From Natronococcus pandeyae (lineage in GTDB: Archaea; Halobacteriota; Halobacteria; Halobacteriales; Natrialbaceae): a DNA stretch of 64,000 nucleotides. The DNA lies in the NCBI RefSeq assembly GCF_008122205.1, contig NZ_PHNJ01000004.1, forward strand, positions 248,001-312,000. The letters are read 5' to 3'. The notes beneath the pieces were generated by a model that was not told the origin of the DNA, searched no databases, and was given only the letters and a program-made list of their open reading frames with translations. Position numbers and translations under genes: made by a program. Below, one piece after another: positions 45,010 to 52,610 of the stretch; positions within the stretch are counted from its first letter, which is position 1; each line of letters starts with the position of its first letter.

Positions 45010-46989
45010 TCACCGATCGTTCGCGGGCGTCGCGTAGACGTGGGCTTCGTACGGACGTCCGTAATCGACCGCACCGAGGTACGCATCATCCGCCGAGAAC
45101 GACACTGCGTAGCAGCGTTCTGCGATGTCGTCGAGCGTCGTGACGAGTTGCCACGCGTCCGTTTCGTAGACGTGGAGCGCGCCGTCGTCGCTTCCGCAGG
45201 CGAGCCAGTCGTCTTCGCCGCCCCAGTCGATATCGCGAACCATCGATCCGACGTTGATCGTCTCGATAAGTTCCCATTCGTCGGTTTCGCGGACGTACAC
45301 GCGACCGTCCCGGCTGCAGTATCCGATCGCGTCGCCGCTCGGACTGAACTCGACCGCCTCGATTATCTCGTCGGCGTCGTCGAAGGTGTCGACGTGATCC
45401 CAGCCGTCGCCGTCAGCGCTTCCGATCTCGTGGATGTGGACCTCGGCGTCTCGACCGCCGTAAGCCAAGTAGTCGTCCGACCAGGTGACGCCTTCGACTC
45501 GCACGTCACCCTCCTCGAGCGTCGTTACGGGCGACCAGTCTTCGACCGCGCGTACGTACACCTCCCCCCCTTCGCCGCCGTAGGCGACGGCGGAATCGTT
45601 CGGTGACCACGCGAATCCCTCGAGATCGGACTCGACCTCGTCGAACGTCTCGAGGACCTCCCACGAGGATGTATCGACGATCATCAGTTCGCCGTCGTCG
45701 GATCCGAGGCCGAGACGGTCACCGTCCGAGTCGAAGCGGGCGACGAGGACGAAGGCGTTCAGGAGGATCGACTCCACGTGCTCCCACTCGTCTCCGGTTT
45801 CGTGGACGTGGAGACCTCCGTCTCGACCGCCGTAGGCGAAGAGGTCGTCCGACCAGGCGACGGTCTCTACCCGATCCGTCGCCTCGGTGTGCCCCGTTTC
45901 ACGGGGCCAGCGGCCGATGGCTGGATTGAACTGGAACGGTTGCGAGGACGCTTCACCCTCGTCGCTTTCGAGTTCGACTCGCGCGAAGACTCCTGGATTC
46001 GTCTGTCCGTACGCGAACGTCTCGGAGGTCTCGATAGTACTGCCGTTCTCGTCGAGCCAGCGCAACTCGTCGTAATTGTCGGCCTCGACCGTTAGCGTCT
46101 TTTCGTCGGCGTCGTGTTCGATAGCGTCGATCGTCGGTGCCTCCGCACCCACTTCGGGCTGGACCTGAATGTACCAGCGGCCGTTCTCGAGGGCGTCGTG
46201 AAACGCCTCGCGCGTCAGTTCATCGAGCAGGAAGACGTTCCAGTTGGTGTCTACGTCGGACCCAGTATCGCCTTCCTCGTCGCGCGTCGTATCGTCGTTT
46301 GAGAAGCCCCATATCGGCCGTTCGATCTCGTACATACCGGAGAGGAACTCCCGGTTGAGGTTGGTCCAGAGTTCGCGATCGTCCGATCGATACCCCTGAT
46401 TCCAGACGTCGATACCCAGCGCTTCGGGATAGTAGGTCTCGAAGAAGTGTGCGAGGTCGTCGGTCTCGTGTCCCTCCCAGGCCCGCCCGGGGTGGGAAAA
46501 AAGTCCGTATGAGTCGAAGTCGGCGATGTACTCGAAGACTTCGTCGTTGTCCTCGGCGGAGATCGATCGCGATCCGATGTGTATAATGTGCTCGTGATCG
46601 GTGCTCTCTCCACCCTCGACGTCTATCATTCCCAGTTCCCAGGGATCGCGGTTTTCCCACTCTTGGTCGACCTCCTCGCCGAAATGAGAGAGGTGAGTCC
46701 ACGGCCAGTGATCGGGACTCGGCGTCTTCGGAGCGAGCGCAAGGATGTCTGTGTCGTACTCTTCATTGTAGAGATCGATCGCTTCGTGAGGCTTCCATCG
46801 ATACTGGCCTGCTGTCGTGTGAACGTGAAACTCCCCCCGGTGTCTGCCGACGTCGTCCCACTCGACGTCGGCGTACGGATCGTTTCGCAACGAGATTCCA
46901 CCCTCGGAATGAACGTTACCACGGACGTTTTGAGGGATGTTGATCAGCATTCCGGCGCCGAGCGTAGCGAGAAAGCTCCTACGACGCAT
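45010..46989 (-). CDS. Exported PHP-domain protein fused to a WD40 beta-propeller
   Basis: The 659-residue protein starts with a Tat-like signal (MRRRSFLATLGAGMLI). Residues ~45-300 resemble a PHP phosphoesterase domain, with GEFHVHTTAGQYRW (metal-binding His-x-His), LALAPKTPSPDHWPWTH and SYGLFSHPGRAWEGHETDD. A beta-sandwich linker (~300-365) is followed by six or seven WD40-like blades (~370-650), for example VAWSDDLFAYGGRDGGLHVHE, FAWSPNDSAVAYGGEGGEVY and VEFSPSGDAIGYCSRDGRVY. A combination of PHP and WD40 in one exported chain is unusual. It may be an extracellular phosphodiesterase or a scaffold. Stop and start of the convergent beta-helix gene are ~50 bases apart. Confidence 0.8.
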   Translation of the reverse strand: MRRRSFLATLGAGMLINIPQNVRGNVHSEGGISLRNDPYADVEWDDVGRHRGEFHVHTTAGQYRWKPHEAIDLYNEEYDTDILALAPKTPSPDHWPWTHLSHFGEEVDQEWENRDPWELGMIDVEGGESTDHEHIIHIGSRSISAEDNDEVFEYIADFDSYGLFSHPGRAWEGHETDDLAHFFETYYPEALGIDVWNQGYRSDDRELWTNLNREFLSGMYEIERPIWGFSNDDTTRDEEGDTGSDVDTNWNVFLLDELTREAFHDALENGRWYIQVQPEVGAEAPTIDAIEHDADEKTLTVEADNYDELRWLDENGSTIETSETFAYGQTNPGVFARVELESDEGEASSQPFQFNPAIGRWPRETGHTEATDRVETVAWSDDLFAYGGRDGGLHVHETGDEWEHVESILLNAFVLVARFDSDGDRLGLGSDDGELMIVDTSSWEVLETFDEVESDLEGFAWSPNDSAVAYGGEGGEVYVRAVEDWSPVTTLEEGDVRVEGVTWSDDYLAYGGRDAEVHIHEIGSADGDGWDHVDTFDDADEIIEAVEFSPSGDAIGYCSRDGRVYVRETDEWELIETINVGSMVRDIDWGGEDDWLACGSDDGALHVYETDAWQLVTTLDDIAERCYAVSFSADDAYLGAVDYGRPYEAHVYATPANDR

Positions 46990-47114
46990 GGCCCTCCCTC
47001 CGCCAGAGAACTATATAATACTACAGGCGTACTATCACGTGTTCGCCAGTTCTGCGCCTCGGGAGATCCGGAGAGGGTCACCGTATTATTAGTGCTGACA
47101 TGGGAGACGCGCCT

Positions 47115-47981
47115 ATGAAGTCGCTTTATCGTCGTTCGATGGCCCTTCTCCGAAGGCGCGGAGTTCGGCGGTTTCTCTCCATCGGGCAGACGTACGTCCG
47201 CCACAAACTGTTTCGATACCTCGCGCTGATGATCGCGTCTCTCCCGGGTTCCACAACGGGGATCCGGTGGTGGTTCCGGCTGTGGCTACGACTCGTGCCG
47301 AACACGACCGACGCCGATCCCCTCAAGCCGATCTACGTCTCTCCGGAGCGAATCGAGTACTATCATCACGGGGAACCGAGAGGGATCGGGCGCGTCCGAG
47401 GTGGAAACTGGGATCGCGACCGCAAACGGTTTACCGACGATATCGTGTATCGTTCGCTCGAGCGGCGGTACCGCGACGGAGTGCCGTGGGAGGAAACAGA
47501 GCTGTATCGGGCAGAACTGGACGATGTGCGGCGACGGACGGGACGATCACCGGAAGAGCTACGCGAGTACTTCGAGACGATCGACGACCTCTACCGCCGC
47601 ATCGAACGGGAAGGGTACAAATCGCAGCGAGAGCTGCTGGCCGAAAACCCGAGGACGACCGCCGTAGCGAACAACGACGCGATTCATCCGGTACTCAACG
47701 AAGTGGCCGTCAACATCTACAGCGACGGTTCCCTGGCGAAGAAGTCCTCCGGACGCCACCGGTTGGCGATCGCGAGGCTCCTCGAGATCGATCGGATACC
47801 GGTCGTCGTTCGTACTCGCCACGCCGAATGGCAGGCGATTCGAGACGAAATCAGGTCGACTGATTCCGACGCCGCGTTGAGCGAGGAAGCCAGACGACAC
47901 CTCGATCACCCCGATTTGCGTGATATCACCCCTTTGAGTGGCGAACGCAAGTCCGCGCGAACGGGATCGAGATGTGGATAG
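47115..47981 (+). CDS. ParB/sulfiredoxin-fold-like protein of the glycan island, paralogue 4
   Basis: This 288-residue protein is the closest relative of the one at 18022. Shared parts are the N-terminal LSIGQTYVRHKLFRYL, ADPLKPIYVSPERIEYYHHG, the motif RVRGGNWDRDRKRF, the middle helix EYFETIDDLYRRIEREGYKSQRELL (here shown in part: DDLYRRIEREGYKSQ), and the core DGSLAKKSSGRHRLAIARLL then DRIPVVVRTRHAEW, with a HPDLR tail. The region ~32-62 is hydrophobic and aromatic and may enter the membrane. An ATG five codons earlier (47100) is also possible. It is monocistronic, preceded by an AT-rich stretch (47083-47094). The family role is unknown; see paralogues for operon links. Confidence 0.7.
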   Translation: MKSLYRRSMALLRRRGVRRFLSIGQTYVRHKLFRYLALMIASLPGSTTGIRWWFRLWLRLVPNTTDADPLKPIYVSPERIEYYHHGEPRGIGRVRGGNWDRDRKRFTDDIVYRSLERRYRDGVPWEETELYRAELDDVRRRTGRSPEELREYFETIDDLYRRIEREGYKSQRELLAENPRTTAVANNDAIHPVLNEVAVNIYSDGSLAKKSSGRHRLAIARLLEIDRIPVVVRTRHAEWQAIRDEIRSTDSDAALSEEARRHLDHPDLRDITPLSGERKSARTGSRCG

Positions 47982-48283
47982 GAACCGAACGACGAGACCG
48001 ACCTCGTTCTGTTATTATACGCCGTCGTGAGTGCGAGCGAGATACCCTCCCGTTTTGACGTGTGGCTTCCCGCCGACTTCCCGTTTAGGACCGGTACGAT
48101 TGACAGGCTGGGACTCTGGTGCGAGGTCACCGACACCCCATCTACTTTCGGTCCACGGTTCGGTCCCGCTCTAAATCTTCAATGGACGCAGAAAACCCAG
48201 CTCTGTACAGTGATCTGTCGAGAATTTCCCGAAAAAATGAAAGAGAGATAACACTTAGGTGAGGCGGAGGTGAGCAGAGAAGT
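47982..48283. other. Intergenic region before the small-paralogue operon
   Basis: No convincing gene is seen. A 74-codon frame with a GTG start (48027-48251) follows an AT-rich TTATTATA element (48011-48018) at a plausible distance but has no recognised motif. The 3' end carries the strong ribosome-binding site of the next gene. Confidence 0.4.
48266..48273 (+). promoter_or_regulatory. Strong ribosome-binding site
   Basis: GGAGGTGA, fully complementary to the 16S rRNA 3' end, lies ten bases before the ATG at 48284. It fixes the start of the first small gene and shows that this mRNA has a leader, unlike many haloarchaeal transcripts. Confidence 0.7.
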
Positions 48284-48493
48284 ATGAACGTCTTTAGCTA
48301 CGTCCTTGCCGAGGGCGACATCCCTGACGCACCACAAAAATATGCCGGGAAATTCGTCGTCGACGATAACGTCGGTGAATCTATACATATTCATTACAGG
48401 AACGTTCGACTCGAGTTCTCGGTAGCTGATTTCATCCGGTTCGCCGAAGAGTGTGAAACTGCCACGGAGGTGTTGGACGATGGGAATCGTTGA
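48284..48493 (+). CDS. Small protein A of a three-gene operon (69 aa)
   Basis: The 69-residue product contains KFVVDDNVGESIHIHYRNVR then LEFSVADFIRFAEECETA. It has the same pattern as the next gene's product, namely a short beta hairpin with I-H-I/L-H followed by an amphipathic helix, so the two are paralogues. The paired His residues might bind metal. I recall similar small proteins in surface-polysaccharide clusters, without known function. The gene has a strong ribosome-binding site and overlaps the next gene by 14 bases. No signal peptide or membrane helix is present. Confidence 0.75.
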   Translation: MNVFSYVLAEGDIPDAPQKYAGKFVVDDNVGESIHIHYRNVRLEFSVADFIRFAEECETATEVLDDGNR

Positions 48494-48683
48494 ACGGGTC
48501 CTCGCAGACTTCGACCTTTCCGACGGGACTGACTGTACGATCGAACTCAACAAGACGGAGACGATACATCTCCACGTAGACAACGTGAGGATCGACATGA
48601 CGCCGGAGGAACTGCGCCACTTCGCCGAAGTCGTCTCGCAAGGGAAAGAGAACCTGATCGAGGTGAAGGAACTGGATCGATGA
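48480..48683 (+). CDS. Small protein B of a three-gene operon (67 aa)
   Basis: The 67-residue product starts MGIVERVLADFDLSDGTDC and contains NKTETIHLHVDNVRIDMTPE then ELRHFAEVVSQGKENL. It aligns with protein A across IHIHYRNVRLEFS / IHLHVDNVRIDMT. The gene overlaps both neighbours (14 bases upstream, ATGA at 48680-48683 downstream), so all three should be made in fixed proportion. A heteromeric complex with the nucleotidyltransferase-like product downstream is the simplest inference. Function unknown. Confidence 0.75.
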   Translation: MGIVERVLADFDLSDGTDCTIELNKTETIHLHVDNVRIDMTPEELRHFAEVVSQGKENLIEVKELDR

Positions 48684-49408
48684 CGTACGCAGACGTATTC
48701 AGACGATTAAACGCGGCAGAAATCGAATACGTCATCCCGAGGAAATACGATCACCTCCCACAACGGACCGTCGACGAAAACGGGGACGTCGACGTTATCT
48801 TCGAGGAGAGTCAGTACGAGCGGGGCGTTGACGTGTGTAAAGCCGCCGGGTTCGGAAACACCAAAACCAGATCACGGCAGTTATCAAAGCTCGGCCGTCA
48901 AGCGATCCGAAAACCCGTGACGGCGGCTCGCCTCGCAGCCACGGATCAGCAGGCGTTAGTGGCCATAGTGAAGCGCACGGATACGTCGAACCGGAGGCAC
49001 AGGAACCTAAAACTGGATCGCGGTACCCAGCGACTCGATCTCCGGGACAATTTGGCATACAAGTCGCCGATGAACGACAAACGAATCCCCGTTCATCCGT
49101 CCGTAACTGAACGAATGTTGTCGGAGCGAGAAGAGAAGGACTGTTTCTACGCTCCCGAACCGTGCGACGAACTGGCACATATCGTCCCCCACTGCGTGTT
49201 CGACAAGAAGGGGAACTTTCCGCCGTACTACCGGGATCGCTGTCGGTTACTATTCGAGACCGTTCAGAGCGACGACGAGCAATACACGGTGTTCAGAGAC
49301 CACCTCGAGAAGATTTTCTTCGAGGCCGACGATGTCGTCCTCGAGTTGATCCGAGAGGAACGATACGGCGATATTGCCGCGGAACTGCTAAAATACCACG
49401 AATACTGA
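48680..49408 (+). CDS. Nucleotidyltransferase-like protein of the three-gene operon
   Basis: The 242-residue protein begins MTYADVFRRLNAAEIEYVIP and then has the Gly-Asp-x-Asp-Val motif of minimal nucleotidyltransferases in NGDVDVIFEESQYERGVDV. A helix-rich middle, the basic stretch RRHRNLKLDRGTQRLDLRD with a possible third Asp, and CDELAHIVPHCVFDKKGNFP follow. Such proteins resemble aminoglycoside-type or glycan-linked NTases that transfer NMP or sugar groups. It is coupled to two small paralogues through an ATGA overlap. This may be a toxin-antitoxin-like or glycan-modifying unit, and position at the end of the glycan island favours the latter. The match is by motif only. Confidence 0.6.
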   Translation: MTYADVFRRLNAAEIEYVIPRKYDHLPQRTVDENGDVDVIFEESQYERGVDVCKAAGFGNTKTRSRQLSKLGRQAIRKPVTAARLAATDQQALVAIVKRTDTSNRRHRNLKLDRGTQRLDLRDNLAYKSPMNDKRIPVHPSVTERMLSEREEKDCFYAPEPCDELAHIVPHCVFDKKGNFPPYYRDRCRLLFETVQSDDEQYTVFRDHLEKIFFEADDVVLELIREERYGDIAAELLKYHEY

Positions 49409-49749
49409 TCACGAAAATCGGCTGAGCAGGCCCAAAGCCTCGCCGTTCACGGCAGGGATACGCATCGTCACGTCGAAGGAACGTCCGAGGAGTCTGCGTT
49501 CTCCGGTACGTTTCGGTCGGATACCCTTCACTTCGATACCAAAAATGCGCTTGGACATCTCGATTGGCGACACTCCGGACCGAATTTTGTGGCACGCTGA
49601 AGGACGGATTTCAGACACTGCCCCCGATTCCGCCAAACCAGAGAAGAACGCTATCAGCGGATAGTAGTACAATTGCACTATTCTAAATCGGCTCTGAAGA
49701 TCTTCTCATTTGAATTAAGCTTTAACTATAAACGGACAAATATTGACGT
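49409..49749. other. Intergenic region, possible gene relic
   Basis: A minus-strand frame (to 49428) encodes a short tail with RSFDVTMRIPAVNGEALGLL, which looks more protein-like than typical noncoding DNA and could be the 3' relic of a lost gene, perhaps mobile. No start, terminal repeat or intact domain exists. The last 70 bases (49680-49749) are strikingly A/T-rich and contain the promoter of the next gene. Confidence 0.4.
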
Positions 49750-50355
49750 ATGGGAAACGCGAAGAAAAAAGCGGTCGCTCTACTGGCTCTGTCGATACCG
49801 ACGAGACTGGAGTCTACAGAGCCGCTACTTCCAGATATCCGATCACATATGACGCCAATACTGATACTTCTCGTTGTGGTATGGATCGGGCTAGCCGTCT
49901 TTTATCTCCTGTTTTTTTACGCGATCAAGGAAGACTCGGATAGGCGAACTGTCTCTGAGTCGCGAGATTTGCTGGAAATGGTCTCCTGGTCCGATTTGTC
50001 GACCGAAAACGTTCCCGAACAGGTTACTGTGCGAGATGACAACGTTCTGATCGAACGACCAGTTGCACTCATCGTACAAGATCCACACAGGACGGAAAAA
50101 TCAGAGCGAGAACTCACGATCTATGATCCATCACTGGTCGTCGTCGAAATGGATCCAGTGCTCCTGTTCGAAAACCCCTCGTCAATCACAATTATCGATC
50201 CTGACGTAACTCTATATACCGAACCCGTCGACCAATTGGACTCGACACCGGTACTCGACGAAGGACGAGTCGAAAGCCAACGGTTTTGTCCCAGTCCAGA
50301 GACGGTTCGGATCCGAGATCCCGGTTCGATGTTCGCTAAAGATATCGAAAGTTGA
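49750..50355 (+). CDS. Hypothetical single-pass membrane protein
   Basis: The 201-residue frame starts MGNAKKKAVALLALSIPTRL. A membrane segment lies at ~36-58 (PILILLVVVWIGLAVFYLLF). The remainder is a soluble domain with repeated V-x-D/E-P elements (VTVRDDNVLIERPVALIVQD, LTIYDPSLVVVEMDP, ITIIDPDVTLYTEP), suggesting stacked beta turns as in a small beta-helix. An ATG at 49850 (just before the membrane segment) is an alternative start. Codon use is less GC-biased than in the neighbouring genes, and the gene lies next to an att-like tRNA duplication, both consistent with recent acquisition. No family is recognised. Confidence 0.6.
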   Translation: MGNAKKKAVALLALSIPTRLESTEPLLPDIRSHMTPILILLVVVWIGLAVFYLLFFYAIKEDSDRRTVSESRDLLEMVSWSDLSTENVPEQVTVRDDNVLIERPVALIVQDPHRTEKSERELTIYDPSLVVVEMDPVLLFENPSSITIIDPDVTLYTEPVDQLDSTPVLDEGRVESQRFCPSPETVRIRDPGSMFAKDIES

Positions 50356-50806
50356 TGAAATTACGTGAACGGTCTCGAGAGGATCGGCGGCGTCTTCGAG
50401 AACGGCGACGTCGTTACCGCCCTCAACCCGGCCCGCCGGTTCTCTCGACGCGCTCGCCAGCAACGTCAACAACACCGTCCTCGCGACGAAGACGTACCGA
50501 TCCGTACCGGTGAACCAATTGAAATAACCAGTAATATTACGGGGAGGGCTCCGAACCGACGAGAGAGCAAAGCTCTCTCGAGCCTTCGCTCGCTCGTTTC
50601 ACTCGCGAAGAACCACGGAAAGACTCACTCCGTTCGTCTTTCCTGCCTTCACCTCGCTTCGCTCACGGCTTCGCCGCTCGCATTTCCGAGGTGCTCACGC
50701 CGTGAGCGCCTCGATACGCTCGGTGAAGACCATCGGGTCCGGAGCGAGCCGGACATGCTTCTCAGCGGTATCACTCGTCTACGACTCGTGATGTCTTTGA
50801 GAAGCA
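50356..50806. other. Region between att-like repeats; no gene
   Basis: Between the hypothetical gene and tRNA-Met the sequence is full of short palindromic GCTCG/CGAGC-type words (such as cttcgctcgctcg and gagcgagc-like complements). It contains the 18-bp copy of the tRNA-Met 3' end at 50540-50557. The plus-strand frame through it extends into the tRNA and is not real. Confidence 0.5.
50540..50557. repeat. Partial duplication of tRNA-Met 3' end (att-like)
   Basis: CGGGGAGGGCTCCGAACC occurs here and again within the tRNA at 50811-50828, 18 of 18 bases identical and in the same orientation. Integrases often use the tRNA T-arm/acceptor half as attB and leave such a copy at the far end. The enclosed ~270 bases carry no integrase, so this looks like the footprint of a lost or decayed element. 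Confidence 0.6.
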
Positions 50807-50958
50807 TGCCCGGGGAGGGCTCCGAACCCTCGATCTCCGCATGTCCCAGGTTCGAGGCTCGGCAGTCCTCTATGGGACACGGAGGCTTCCAAGGCGAAAC
50901 CGCACCGAATCTCTGAACCCTATGAGTGCGGCGCTATGTCCAGCTAAGCCACCCGGGC
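50807..50958 (-). tRNA. tRNA-Met (CAU, elongator) with intron
   Basis: On the minus strand the 5' end GCCCGGG pairs with CCCGGGC before the discriminator A at 50807. The D-arm is GCTTAGCTGGACATAGC. The anticodon stem CCGCA is followed by CT-CAT-A, with the anticodon at 50922-50924. The matching TGCGG stem half is ~77 bases downstream, so an intron interrupts the gene just 3' of the anticodon. The T-arm is GAGGG-TTCGGAG-CCCTC. An intron at this position is normal for haloarchaeal elongator tRNA-Met and is removed by the bulge-helix-bulge endonuclease. CCA is not encoded. Confidence 0.9.
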
Positions 50959-51060
50959 TCATCTTCTCGTAGTGCGGTCTGTTTCTTTAACCTTCCCATT
51001 CACGGCGGCCGTGCAACGTGGACCCACGGATTTATCACCTGCGCTTACCAAACCCGCCGT

Positions 51061-52107
51061 ATGACCGTTCCCGGCCTCGTTCAGTCTGCTCTCGATGGCG
51101 AGGAGATCGTCACGCGAGTCTCTATCGGCGGCGACGACGAACTTTTTGTAACCCCGTCGAGCAGCATCGTCTATCGAGCCGAAGGACTTCTGAGCACGAG
51201 ACGAATCAAGCAGTTCCCTCACGACGCGGATCGGATTACGATCTCGGAAGGGCGCCGCAAGACCTCGTTCACGATCGAGTACTCCCTCGACGACCCCGTG
51301 GAGTTCGCGGTTCCCGCGAGCAAGACCGAGGAGGTCCTGCAACCGATACTCGCCGGCGTGTTGAACGGTAACGGAATCACCAGCGCCGACGAGACAGTCG
51401 CCAAGATCTACCGGTTCAGCGAACTCACGCTGATCCTCACGAGCAATCGCCTCGTCAAGCACATCGGTGAGGCGGTCTGGGACGAAGACTACGAGGAGTA
51501 CCAGTTCGACGACGTGACGAACCTCTCGTTTGAGGACGGAAGCGTCGCGACGCAGATCGTCCTCGAAGTCGACGGCCGCCCACAGCGGATCAAGGCGCCA
51601 AACGACGCGGCGGACGACATCCGCGAACGACTCCAGCGAGCGCTGTTCGAGTACCACGACGTCGAGTCGCTCGCCGAACTCAACACCGTTCTCGGCGAGG
51701 AGCAAGAAGACGACGGTGACGACGGAACGGTCGACTTCGGTGACGGCGTCGACCCGCTCGACGCAAACCCACCCGAACCCGACGACGAGGGAGGGGAGGC
51801 GGCAACCGCCAGCGCAACGAGTCAGTCCGGAGCAGGCGAGCAGGTCACCGACGAGTCCGGCGGCGCCGACCCTCGATCGAACCGATCCGAAGCTGAGGCG
51901 ACGACGCTCGAGTCACAGCCGCTGATGGACGACCTCGCGGACGAGTCGGATCCCGACCCGACGGCCGATACCAGCCCGGCCCCGAGCCCCGAAGTTCTCG
52001 AGCGACTCGAGACACTCGAGGCGGCAGTCGAACGGCAAAACGAGCGCCTCGAGAAACAACAGCAGACGATCGAGCAGTTGATCACCGAACTTCGACAGGG
52101 TCGGTAA
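51061..52107 (+). CDS. Haloarchaeal conserved protein with C-terminal coiled coil (DUF7115-like)
   Basis: The 348-residue product has an N-terminal half (~1-205) of PH-like beta-strand repeats, for example ELFVTPSSSIVYRAEGLLST and RFSELTLILTSNRLVKHIG, reminiscent of bacterial PH/GRAM-like domains. A disordered acidic linker (~215-310) follows, and then a C-terminal coiled coil (~318-346, LERLETLEAAVERQNERLEK). It is cytoplasmic, with no signal or membrane helix. Such proteins are conserved in haloarchaea and lack a known role. The linker and coiled coil suggest self-association or a membrane-near scaffold. The frame extends upstream of 51061, but that part overlaps the tRNA region and is not protein-like. 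Confidence 0.8.
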   Translation: MTVPGLVQSALDGEEIVTRVSIGGDDELFVTPSSSIVYRAEGLLSTRRIKQFPHDADRITISEGRRKTSFTIEYSLDDPVEFAVPASKTEEVLQPILAGVLNGNGITSADETVAKIYRFSELTLILTSNRLVKHIGEAVWDEDYEEYQFDDVTNLSFEDGSVATQIVLEVDGRPQRIKAPNDAADDIRERLQRALFEYHDVESLAELNTVLGEEQEDDGDDGTVDFGDGVDPLDANPPEPDDEGGEAATASATSQSGAGEQVTDESGGADPRSNRSEAEATTLESQPLMDDLADESDPDPTADTSPAPSPEVLERLETLEAAVERQNERLEKQQQTIEQLITELRQGR

Positions 52108-52133
52108 CGCCTTCTCGCCCGGTTCCGCCTCGG

Positions 52134-52517
52134 CTACTCCCGGCCCGTCACCTTCCGAATACACGAGGAGCCGAACGGACCGAGTTCGCCGCTCTCGAGG
52201 TCGATGAAGTAGCCGGTCGAGAGTCCGGAGCCACAGCGCCGGCAGGAAAAGTCGCCCTCCTTCGTGATGACGTCCTGATCGAATCGAACGTACTGCCGGC
52301 TCTTCGGCCGGACGATGCCGTCCTCGCGTTCGATGATGCCGCGAAGCTCCGCCCGATCGAGGATCGTCCGGGTCACCGCGGGATCGCTGGTGACGGTCTC
52401 GATGCGATCGACGACGTCCGCGAGCGACAGCGACTCGTGCTCGAGTCGCTCGAGCAACGCCAGTCCAAGCTCGACGCGGTCGTCGGTTGCGTCGACCGCG
52501 TCCTCGTCAGCGCCCAT
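52134..52517 (-). CDS. DUF5830 family protein (winged-helix plus zinc ribbon)
   Basis: The 127-residue protein has an N-terminal winged-helix-like part (~12-75, LGLALLERLEHESLSLADVV and TRTILDRAELRGIIERED) and a C-terminal zinc-binding stretch with Cys residues in FSCRRCGSGLSTGYFI and FGSSCIRKVTG. This is the typical build of the haloarchaeal DUF5830 family, whose role is probably nucleic-acid binding. It converges with the gene at 51061, the stops lying 27 bases apart, and its start is ~94 bases from the divergent TVP38-like gene. Confidence 0.8.
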   Translation of the reverse strand: MGADEDAVDATDDRVELGLALLERLEHESLSLADVVDRIETVTSDPAVTRTILDRAELRGIIEREDGIVRPKSRQYVRFDQDVITKEGDFSCRRCGSGLSTGYFIDLESGELGPFGSSCIRKVTGRE

Positions 52518-52610
52518 CGGTCAAAGCTGGCATGCCGGGTCGAATAAACGTTGTGCTGCCCGGTCCTGCGAGGCACAAAGGTTTCAACGGTCGAGAAAGA
52601 ACAGCGGTCG

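Noticed and set aside
28000-48000. A lasso cyclase (asparagine-synthase-like) expected in the RiPP cluster
   Set aside because: All frames of suitable length were inspected and none shows the amidotransferase/synthetase motifs. It is absent from this window, though it may be elsewhere in the genome.
50365-50916. A 183-codon plus-strand frame between the hypothetical gene and tRNA-Met
   Set aside because: It runs into the tRNA-Met gene, is Arg/Ser-rich and has no domain.
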